The notes under the pieces are model-generated. The model saw only the letters and a program-made list of their open reading frames with translations. It did not search any database and was not told the DNA's origin. Below are positions 50,862 to 57,768 of a DNA stretch of 64,000 nt, one piece after another. This stretch comes from Bryobacteraceae bacterium (GTDB lineage: Bacteria > Acidobacteriota > Terriglobia > Bryobacterales > Bryobacteraceae). The first letter of the stretch is position 1, and every line of letters begins with the position of its first letter. The position numbers and the translations under genes were made by a program. The stretch lies in assembly GCA_030041495.1 (NCBI GenBank), contig JASHNT010000091.1:186001-250000 (forward strand), written 5' to 3'.

Positions 50862-51399
50862 GCTTCCGCCATCGAGCGTGTTTCACGCGATAGCGGAGGA
50901 GCACACAACCGTTCTTGAAAGCTTGCGACCTGACCAACTCCAGGTCGACCTGCCGGTTCATCGGCGGCACGGCGGGAATTCCGGACCCTAATAACACCGG
51001 ATGGATGTTGAACCCGACCTCGTCAATCAAGTCCGCTTCAAGCAGCGATTTCGCCAGGCTGCCGCCGCCTAGCAGGCAGACCTCTTTGCCGTCTTTGGAT
51101 TTGAGGTTCCTGACAAAATCCGCGGCTTCCGCTATCACAGTCACGTTGCCATGGGGTCCCGTCTCAAGTGTCCGCGAAAACACGTAGGTCGCCATCGCGC
51201 CCGACTGTCCGCCGCCGCCACCCATGCGGCGGCTGATCTCGTAAGTCCTTCGCCCCATCAGGATCGTATCCACTGTGCCCCAGTAATCCGCCATGAATGC
51301 ACGCAGCTCGTCGCTCCAGAGCAACCAGTCCATGGAATCGTCTAAGCGGGCGAGGTAGTTGTCCAGGCTGGCCGCGCCTCCGTAAGTTATCTTGCGCAT
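50779..51399 (-). CDS. DHFR-like (RibD C-terminal domain family) protein
   Basis: A 206-residue protein from ATG 51399. The domain spans about residues 1-172: I-T-Y-G-G-A-A-S-L-D-N-Y at the start, T-I-L-M-G-R-R-T-Y-E, and G-G-G-S-L-A-K-S-L-L. It resembles the YyaP branch of the dihydrofolate-reductase superfamily; substrate unknown. The last 30 residues (A-R-W-R-K-L-T-A-R-L-R) are Arg/Ala-rich and fall inside the end of the convergent fdhA gene; they look like a read-through tail. Confidence 0.82.
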   Translation of the reverse strand: MRKITYGGAASLDNYLARLDDSMDWLLWSDELRAFMADYWGTVDTILMGRRTYEISRRMGGGGGQSGAMATYVFSRTLETGPHGNVTVIAEAADFVRNLKSKDGKEVCLLGGGSLAKSLLEADLIDEVGFNIHPVLLGSGIPAVPPMNRQVDLELVRSQAFKNGCVLLRYRVKHARWRKLTARLRPVDPAARRRRSSTAAAPRRPC

Positions 51400-51435
51400 C
51401 CCGGCTCCCCGAAACAGAATCGCCTTTGAAGCTTC

Positions 51436-51441
51436 TACAAT
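51436..51441 (+). promoter_or_regulatory. Candidate tpx -10, leaderless
   Basis: TACAAT seven bases before the tpx ATG; no ribosome site. Matches the spacing seen for folD and the bacilliredoxin gene. Confidence 0.35.
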
Positions 51442-51448
51442 AGTACCT

Positions 51449-51970
51449 ATGGAAAGAATTGGAGCAACAACACTAAAAGGGAACCCATTGACGGTGCTCG
51501 GGCCAGAGCTGCAAGTAGGAGAAGCCGCGCCCGAATTTCAAGCTGTGGATAACGCGCTGAAGCCGGTCACTCTGGCTTCGACTGGGAATGGAGTGCGAAT
51601 CTTCAGCGTGGTGCCTTCGCTCGACACCCCGGTCTGCGATGCCCAGACCAAGCGCTTCGAGGAGGAAACCGGCAAGCTGCCCAATGTGAGTATCTACACC
51701 ATCAGCATGGACCTGCCGTTCGCGCAAAAGCGCTGGTGCGGCGCCTTCGGTGTGGACCACGTGAAGATGGTCTCGGATCATCGCGACGGCTCCTTCGGCC
51801 AGGCGTACGGCACGCTGATCAAGGACCTGCGCATCTTGAGCCGGGCGATCTTCGTGATCGATCCGCATAACAAGATTCGCTACGTGGAGTATGTCAAAGA
51901 GGTCGGCGACCACCCCAACTACGAGGCGGCTCTGGCGGCTGCGAAGGCCGCGGGCGCCGCAGTCGCATAA
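51449..51970 (+). CDS. tpx: Thiol peroxidase (Tpx, atypical 2-Cys peroxiredoxin)
   Basis: A 173-residue protein from ATG 51449; the upstream in-frame ATG at 51392 adds an unlikely extension. Peroxidatic Cys63 is in V-P-S-L-D-T-P-V-C, and resolving Cys97 in K-R-W-C-G-A-F-G, the classic pair of the family. It reduces hydroperoxides with thioredoxin. Divergent from the DHFR-like gene. Leaderless-looking start. Confidence 0.96.
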   Translation: MERIGATTLKGNPLTVLGPELQVGEAAPEFQAVDNALKPVTLASTGNGVRIFSVVPSLDTPVCDAQTKRFEEETGKLPNVSIYTISMDLPFAQKRWCGAFGVDHVKMVSDHRDGSFGQAYGTLIKDLRILSRAIFVIDPHNKIRYVEYVKEVGDHPNYEAALAAAKAAGAAVA

Positions 51971-51993
51971 CTCCCGTCACGGATCGGCGTGTT

Positions 51994-52203
51994 CTAAAGC
52001 TTGGGGATGCTGTCGAGCGCGAACAGCAGTCCGGCCACGCTCAACATCACGCCCAGCGCGCGGTAGACGCGCAGGAACCAAACCCGGCGATCGGGCGTCA
52101 GCTTTTCAAACCGATTTCCGCTCCACAGGCGCGCGGCCTGCATCGGCGCGGAGATGATGAAGAGGCCCAGCGCCAGGGCGATCGTGCTGACCAGGATGTT
52201 CAT
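51994..52203 (-). CDS. Small membrane protein of unknown function
   Basis: A 69-residue protein from ATG 52203. Two hydrophobic segments (N-I-L-V-S-T-I-A-L-A-L-G-L-F-I-I and A-L-G-V-M-L-S-V-A-G-L-L-F-A-L) flank a charged loop (R-L-W-S-G-N-R-F-E-K-L). It lies 17 bases after the RND pump gene on the same strand, so it could be a co-expressed accessory protein, but no family is recognised. Confidence 0.6.
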   Translation of the reverse strand: MNILVSTIALALGLFIISAPMQAARLWSGNRFEKLTPDRRVWFLRVYRALGVMLSVAGLLFALDSIPKL

Positions 52204-52220
52204 GGCCGTGCGGAGAACCT

Positions 52221-55200
52221 CTAGACTTCTTCACCCATTTCGGCTTCCGGCAGTATGTCGTGGTCGCGGGCAAACCACACGTACAGGGTCGGCAGCAGGA
52301 AGATACTCATCACCAGGTCGGCGATCAGTCCGCCGACAATGACAATCGCGAAGGGCCGTTGCGAATCCGAGCCGATTTCATGCGACATGGCGGCGGGCAG
52401 CAATCCCAGGGTCGCCACCAGCATGGTCATCATGATGGGGCGCAGCCGGAGCACCGCGCCTTCCACCGCGGATTCGACCACGGTATGCCCGCGGGCGCGA
52501 AGCTGGTTGATGTATTCGAGCATGATGACTCCGGTCTGCACCGAGACTCCGAACAGGGCCAGGAATCCGACGCCGGAGGAAACGCTGAAGTTGGTGTGCG
52601 TCACCAGCAGCGCCAGCAAGCCGCCCACGCGCGCGAGGCCGACGTTGATCAGAATCAGGCTGGCCCACTTGAAAGAGCGGAACATGGTGTACAGAATCAG
52701 GAAGATCAGCACGATGGTCAGCGGCACGATGTAGCTGAGCCGCGCTTCGGCGCGCTGTTCGCTTTCGTACTCGCCCTCCCAGCCCCACTGGTAGCCGCGC
52801 GGCAATTTGATTTGGGCGGTCTTGGGGAACAGGACCGGATCGATCTTTTCCTGCGCTTCATGCACCGCGCCGCCCAAATCGCGCCCGCGCACGCTATATT
52901 TGATCGCCACGTAGCGCTGGACTGCTTTGCCTTTGTCGGGGTTGCCTTCGCGATAGATCTCGGAAGCGCCGTCGAGCTCCTGCATCTTGGTCAACTGCGC
53001 AAGCGAAACGCGCTCGCCTGAAGGCGAAAGCAGCCGGATGTTTTCGATCGCCTCGCGGGTGCTGCGGAACTGCGGCAAGTACCGCATCACCAGATCGTAG
53101 CGGGCCTCGCCCGCGTCCGGCATTCCGTCGCGCGGGCCGATAACCTGCGTGAGCGCGTTGCCTCCTACGGCGGTCTGAATCGCGTCCTCGACGTCGGCGA
53201 CGTTGATCTGGTATCGCGCGGCGGCCTGCCGGTCCACCTGGAAGTAGTCGTTCGGTTGGCCGAGCACCTGAAAGACGCCCAGATCCTTGATCCCCGGGAC
53301 AGTGCGCATGATCTCCACGGCTTCGTTGGCTTTTTCCTCCAGCACGCGCAGGTCATCGCCGTAGAGCTTGGTGGCAAGCTGACCCTTGACACCGCTGACC
53401 GCTTCCTCCATGTTGTCCTCGATGGGCTGGGAGAAATTCCAGATCACGCCGGGGATTTTTTCCAACTCGTGATTCATCGCCGCGATGACTTCGTTCTTGT
53501 TTTGGTGGAACGCGGGCCGCCATTCTTCCTTGGGTTTCAGGTCCACGAAGTATTCAGTGTTAAAGAAGCTGGTGGTGTCGGTGCCGTCATCGGGGCGGCC
53601 CGTCTGGCTGGTGCATTGGGTGACTTCCGGGAACGAGCACAACACCAAGCGAGCCTCATTCGAAAGCCGGATGCCTTCCGTGGGTCCAGTCGAAGGCGCG
53701 AGGGTGCCGCGCACCCACAGCGAGCCTTCATCCAGATGCGGTAGAAATTCGGAGCCGATCACGCCGCCCTGCCACAGGTACAGCGCGACGCCGGTGCTGA
53801 TGATGGCCACGGTCACGGTGATCCAACGCAGGTGGATCGCGCCGCGCACGGCCCTGCGGTAGCCGCCTGTGAGCCAGGTCATGAGCGGGTTGTGCCATTC
53901 GCTAGTCCCCTTGGGGAAGAAGAAGCTGGACAAAACCGGCGCTACCAACATCGAAAAGATCAATGCTCCCAGCAGGGCAAACGCGACGGTCCAGGCCATC
54001 GGCTTGAACAAGCGGCCTTCCACCGCCTGCAAGGTGAAAATAGGCAAATAGGCAGTGATGATGATGCCGATGGCGTAAAACACCGGACGCTGGACTTCGT
54101 GCGCGGCCTCGTTGATTTTTTCGCGCGCCGTGCGGGTGTCGCCTTCGCGGCGATGGCCCAAGTGGCGGATGATATTCTCCACCATGACCACCGCGCCGTC
54201 CACGACCATGCCGAAATCCAGCGCGCCCAGTGAGAGCAGATTCGCCGGAATCCCTTTGATACTCAGACAACCCGCGGCAAACAGGAGCGAGAACGGAATG
54301 GTCAGCGCGACGATGATGGCTCCACGCACATTCCCAAGGAACATGAACAGGATCACCACCACCAGCGAGATGCCGATAGTGAGATTCTCCAGAACCGTAT
54401 GAGTGGTTAAATGCACCAGGTCACTGCGGTCGATGAAAGGAACCACTTTGACGCCCGGGGGGAGGATCACGTCGTTCAGCTCTTTCACCTTGGCCTGGAT
54501 GCCCTTGAGCGCCGCGTCGGCATCGGCTCCTTTGCGCAGCAGCACGATGCCGCTGACCACGTCGTCATTGTCGATGATTCGGCCGTCCGGAAGATGAGTC
54601 GATCGCGCGAACTGGCCCAGCCGGATCTTGGGACCTTGCTCCACAACTGCGATATCCGAGATCTTCAAAGGCGTGCCGGTCTTGGTCATGATGACCGTGT
54701 TCCTGATGTCATCCACGGTTTTGACCAGCCCGACTTCGTTAATGTTGATCTGCTGCAGGCCGGCTTCGATGAAGCTGCCTCCGGCGTTGGCGTTATTGTT
54801 GGTGAGCTGCTGCTCCACCTGCGCCAGGCTCAATCCGTAGGCGATCAGCTTGTTGGGATCGACGCGTACCTGGTATTCGCGGGTGGGCCCGCCGAAACTG
54901 GCGACATCCACCACATTCTGCACGGATTTGAAATTTTTTTCGATGACCCAGTCTTCGATCGATTTCAGATCCATGACGTCGTAGGCGGGGTTGGAGCTGT
55001 GCAGGGTAAAGAAATAGATCTGGCCGACCGGGCTCCAATCGGTTCCGATTTGGGGAACCACACCCGGCGGCAGCGTTACTTGCGACAAGCGCTCCAACAC
55101 GCGCTCACGATTCCAGGCGTTCTGTTCGTCGTCGTCGAAAATCAGTTTGAGATCGGAAAGGCCGAACAACGAAAACGACCGCAGGTGAGTAACGTGCGGC

Positions 55201-55427
55201 ACGCCGTTCATGACGATCTCTAACGGGATGGTGACCTGTTGCTCTATCTGCTCCGCGGAGATACCTGGCCATTGGGTGATGATCTCCACATAGTTGTTGG
55301 CGACATCCGGATAAGCTTCGACCGGGAGGTTATGAAACGAATAGGCGCCCCAGGCAAATAGCAGGACAGCGGCAGCCAGAACGAGAAGCCGGTTGGTTAA
55401 TGCAAAGTCGACTAGTTTACGGATCAC
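52221..55427 (-). CDS. CzcA/CusA-type RND efflux permease
   Basis: A 1068-residue inner-membrane pump from GTG 55427. Twelve spans in two halves with large periplasmic loops. The fourth span contains D-F-G-M-V-V-D-G-A-V-V-M-V-E-N, the acidic relay typical of the heavy-metal-efflux (HME) branch. N-terminus I-R-K-L-V-D-F-A-L-T-N-R. Such pumps work with a membrane-fusion protein and an outer-membrane channel; neither is in the window. Metal specificity (Cu, Zn, Co) cannot be read from the sequence. Confidence 0.93.
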   Translation of the reverse strand: MIRKLVDFALTNRLLVLAAAVLLFAWGAYSFHNLPVEAYPDVANNYVEIITQWPGISAEQIEQQVTIPLEIVMNGVPHVTHLRSFSLFGLSDLKLIFDDDEQNAWNRERVLERLSQVTLPPGVVPQIGTDWSPVGQIYFFTLHSSNPAYDVMDLKSIEDWVIEKNFKSVQNVVDVASFGGPTREYQVRVDPNKLIAYGLSLAQVEQQLTNNNANAGGSFIEAGLQQININEVGLVKTVDDIRNTVIMTKTGTPLKISDIAVVEQGPKIRLGQFARSTHLPDGRIIDNDDVVSGIVLLRKGADADAALKGIQAKVKELNDVILPPGVKVVPFIDRSDLVHLTTHTVLENLTIGISLVVVILFMFLGNVRGAIIVALTIPFSLLFAAGCLSIKGIPANLLSLGALDFGMVVDGAVVMVENIIRHLGHRREGDTRTAREKINEAAHEVQRPVFYAIGIIITAYLPIFTLQAVEGRLFKPMAWTVAFALLGALIFSMLVAPVLSSFFFPKGTSEWHNPLMTWLTGGYRRAVRGAIHLRWITVTVAIISTGVALYLWQGGVIGSEFLPHLDEGSLWVRGTLAPSTGPTEGIRLSNEARLVLCSFPEVTQCTSQTGRPDDGTDTTSFFNTEYFVDLKPKEEWRPAFHQNKNEVIAAMNHELEKIPGVIWNFSQPIEDNMEEAVSGVKGQLATKLYGDDLRVLEEKANEAVEIMRTVPGIKDLGVFQVLGQPNDYFQVDRQAAARYQINVADVEDAIQTAVGGNALTQVIGPRDGMPDAGEARYDLVMRYLPQFRSTREAIENIRLLSPSGERVSLAQLTKMQELDGASEIYREGNPDKGKAVQRYVAIKYSVRGRDLGGAVHEAQEKIDPVLFPKTAQIKLPRGYQWGWEGEYESEQRAEARLSYIVPLTIVLIFLILYTMFRSFKWASLILINVGLARVGGLLALLVTHTNFSVSSGVGFLALFGVSVQTGVIMLEYINQLRARGHTVVESAVEGAVLRLRPIMMTMLVATLGLLPAAMSHEIGSDSQRPFAIVIVGGLIADLVMSIFLLPTLYVWFARDHDILPEAEMGEEV

Positions 55428-55601
55428 TTAACCCGCACTGTAGCGAGTCTCAAGCGACTATTCCAGATATCTTACGAGTGCATACCGACCGCGCTTCGGT
55501 GGAGCATACATATGGTCAATCGGAGGAGCGCACGCGATTAATGGCAGTGAACCGAGAGGCTAATCTTTGGATTGCCACGTATACATGAACTTTCACGTGT
55601 C

Positions 55602-56528
55602 TCATAAAAGGTTGCGATATTGTTCCAGGGCGACGCGCACCAATTGGCTGCGAGTGCGCACGCCGGTCTTGGTGAAGAGCTGCTGAAGAGTGTTCTTAAC
55701 GCCGCTTTCCGATAGATTCATGCGCGCGGCAATCTCCTTGTTGGCCAAACCCTGAACCAGATACCGAAGCACGTCCATCTCACGCTGGCTCAATGGAACC
55801 TGCTCAGCCGGAGCGGCGTTCCCGGCGGTTGCCGACGTCTCATCGGTATCTTCGGTGACGTCAGCGATGATCGCGGCGAGCTTGGGCGCGTTCCCTTCTT
55901 TATAAGTCGAGAACCATACGTCAGCGATAAAAATCTCGCCCGTGCCGCGATGGCCGCGGCATTGCATCGATGCTCGGAATTGCGGCGCTTCTTCCCAGCG
56001 CAGGGCATGATGCAGTTCCGGAAGGAACGCCGCGATGGGATTGCCGACCAGCTTGTCGTCGCGCGGAGCCAGCAAGTCCAGCGCCGCTTGATTGGCGAGC
56101 TCAATGAAGCCACGCTCATCCACCGTAACAATCGCGGCAGAGCTGGTCTCGACCAGTGCGCGCAACCGGTCCTGAGCCGCCAAGCTGATGCGATGCGCGT
56201 CCATACTCAGCCTGCGGTTGCGGCTCAACTCCGCCACGAACAATCCGCAGCCGGCTAAAGCAAGAGCCTCAAAGGAGAAACGAATGGAAGACCGGGGCAA
56301 GGAACTGAACAGCTCCGCCAGAACGGCGCAGATCACGCCCAGCATCGCTACTGCCCACAGCGGCAGAAATCCAGCCACCAGCATGATCGGAAACAGGTAG
56401 AGGAAACCGAGCGAGACGTAGGGCATGGTCCACCAGTCCACTACAGCGACCACCAACATGATCGCGAAACTCAGCAGGAAAACAGCGGTCCGGTTGCGTT
56501 CGTCCCAAACGCGTTCGAGATGAGGCAT
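55602..56528 (-). CDS. Membrane-anchored PAS-LuxR transcription regulator
   Basis: A 308-residue protein from ATG 56528. Four hydrophobic segments (about 15-100) are followed by a PAS domain (about 120-230; A-I-V-T-V-D-E-R-G-F-I-E-L-A-N-Q-A-A) and a LuxR helix-turn-helix (about 245-305; L-S-Q-R-E-M-D-V-L ... G-L-A-N-K-E-I-A-A-R-M-N-L-S-E-S-G-V-K). A one-component design: membrane sensing, PAS ligand and DNA binding in one chain. The PEP-CTERM gene just upstream carries a NarL-type palindrome it might bind, and two palindromes precede its own start. Confidence 0.9.
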   Translation of the reverse strand: MPHLERVWDERNRTAVFLLSFAIMLVVAVVDWWTMPYVSLGFLYLFPIMLVAGFLPLWAVAMLGVICAVLAELFSSLPRSSIRFSFEALALAGCGLFVAELSRNRRLSMDAHRISLAAQDRLRALVETSSAAIVTVDERGFIELANQAALDLLAPRDDKLVGNPIAAFLPELHHALRWEEAPQFRASMQCRGHRGTGEIFIADVWFSTYKEGNAPKLAAIIADVTEDTDETSATAGNAAPAEQVPLSQREMDVLRYLVQGLANKEIAARMNLSESGVKNTLQQLFTKTGVRTRSQLVRVALEQYRNLL

Positions 56529-56567
56529 GGAAACAGCAATTATCTCACCGCCGTTCAGCGTCGAGGA

Positions 56568-56583
56568 CTAATCAAGCGATTAG
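56568..56583 (-). promoter_or_regulatory. Perfect palindrome upstream of the LuxR regulator
   Basis: CTAATC-AAGC-GATTAG, 6-4-6, 40 bases upstream of the regulator ATG. Candidate operator. Confidence 0.4.
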
Positions 56584-56600
56584 CGCACTTGTGGGCATTG

Positions 56601-56622
56601 ATCTTTTGGAGAGACAAAAGAT
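56601..56622 (-). promoter_or_regulatory. Second perfect palindrome upstream of the LuxR regulator
   Basis: ATCTTTTG, six bases, CAAAAGAT: an 8-base perfect inverted repeat. It could also be a weak terminator of the PEP-CTERM transcript. Confidence 0.4.
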
Positions 56623-56722
56623 TGAGAAGCGAGCGCCCGGACACCACCGCTGGATCCAGCCTGTCATGGGCGTCAATTGAAAACAGACAAGCCGCTGAGC
56701 TGCCTTGCCTGGAAGCGACTGC

Positions 56723-57517
56723 CTACCGGGACTTCCTCCGCGCCCATACGCGCCCCAAGCTCCCGACGCCGAGCAACACACCTCCCACGAGAGCCAGAGT
56801 GGAGGGCTCAGGGACGGGCGCGATCTCCGTTTCTATCAGGCCAACGTCTGTTAGCAGATCGCCACTGGCGCCGGGAGTGTCGCTGATGAACTCGATGTAA
56901 TCGGTGCTTGCGCTGACTGTGAGCGGCAAGCTCGTGATGTTGCCATCAGTCGTATCTTCCGGAGAGAGGTTCAGATTGGAATTGTAGTAAATGCAGTTCA
57001 GCGCGGAAGGCGATGCAATACAGCCGCTATTCCCGAAAATGATGGTGGTCGCAGCGGAGTTATTGCGCACGTCCCACGCCATTCCTGCGCTGCTGGTGAG
57101 ATAGCCTTGGGGGCCAAGCAAATCATAGCTGAGAACGTAAGTGCCCGCCGTCAGAGACAAAGCCGCAGATTCCAACTGTCCTTGAGTGTTTGTACCCGTC
57201 CCGTCGAGGTCGACGCAGTTGGCCGACGCATCAGACGCTGCACAAATGCCCTCGAAGGGCACTAAGTTGTCGGGGTCACCATTCGGTATGGAGCCGATAT
57301 TGCCGAGTACGTCCACGTTGGTTCCGTTGAGGGTCGAGAATCCTCCCGCTCCACCCAATGTGAAGCTGTCAATCGTAATCTGGTCTTCTAGTACCGAGGA
57401 AGTGCTGAAATTATCGTTGATGATGTTGACCGGGCTTGCCACCACAGGAATGGAGACGCCAGATAGAAGAGCGAAGAGCACTCCTCTGCTCAATGCTCCT
57501 CGATGAGACAATATCAT
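56723..57517 (-). CDS. PEP-CTERM anchored secreted protein
   Basis: A 264-residue protein from ATG 57517, with GGAGG upstream. N-terminal signal (G-V-L-F-A-L-L-S-G-V-S-I-P-V-V-A-S), a beta-rich middle of about 190 residues with four cysteines, and a C-terminal P-V-P-E-P-S-T-L-A-L-V-G-G then basic tail R-R-K-S-R. The P-E-P signal plus hydrophobic span is recognised by exosortase (EpsH type), which is not in the window. Surface-located; no catalytic motif. It has its own consensus promoter. Confidence 0.9.
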   Translation of the reverse strand: MILSHRGALSRGVLFALLSGVSIPVVASPVNIINDNFSTSSVLEDQITIDSFTLGGAGGFSTLNGTNVDVLGNIGSIPNGDPDNLVPFEGICAASDASANCVDLDGTGTNTQGQLESAALSLTAGTYVLSYDLLGPQGYLTSSAGMAWDVRNNSAATTIIFGNSGCIASPSALNCIYYNSNLNLSPEDTTDGNITSLPLTVSASTDYIEFISDTPGASGDLLTDVGLIETEIAPVPEPSTLALVGGVLLGVGSLGRVWARRKSR

Positions 57518-57609
57518 TCTGTGACCCTCCGACCCGGGTTCTTGTTTTTATAGCGAGTATGCCCATCTCTCCGACAGAGCTACTCCAGACACTTAATGCT
57601 TGAAAGGCC

Positions 57610-57638
57610 ATAATACGTCTATGACTTATGATTGTCAA
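57610..57638 (-). promoter_or_regulatory. Consensus sigma70 promoter of the PEP-CTERM gene
   Basis: TTGACA (57633-57638), 17 bases, TATTAT (57610-57615) on the minus strand. The ATG is about 85 bases further on. The best promoter match in the window. Confidence 0.65.
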
Positions 57639-57655
57639 GTAGACCCCTTTGGTAG

Positions 57656-57671
57656 TACCCCTTTGGGGGTA
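57656..57671 (-). promoter_or_regulatory. NarL-type 7-2-7 inverted heptamer site
   Basis: TACCCCT-TT-GGGGGTA matches two TACYYMT-like heptamers around a 2-base centre. It sits just upstream of the -35. A 10-base direct repeat ACCCCTTTGG at 57643 and 57657 gives a second, partial site 14 bases away. Confidence 0.5.
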
Positions 57672-57730
57672 ATTTTCTAAGCAACGCCCGAGGTTACCGC
57701 GCCAAGTAGGGGTTTTTCGAGGAGTTATCA

Positions 57731-57744
57731 CCGGCTTTTGCCGG
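57731..57744 (-). terminator. Weak hairpin after the YfhO-like gene
   Basis: CCGGC-TTTT-GCCGG, about 25 bases beyond the YfhO-like stop on that strand. No T-run follows. Confidence 0.25.
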
Positions 57745-57768
57745 AGCGAAAGCGAATCCGGCGGGTCG

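Noticed and set aside
55400..55588. 62-residue plus-strand frame in the gap before the RND gene
   Set aside because: Start lies inside the RND gene; no family, no fitting ribosome site.
56520..56900. 126-residue plus-strand frame overlapping the PEP-CTERM gene
   Set aside because: Antisense to the conserved PEP-CTERM tail and lacks a ribosome site.
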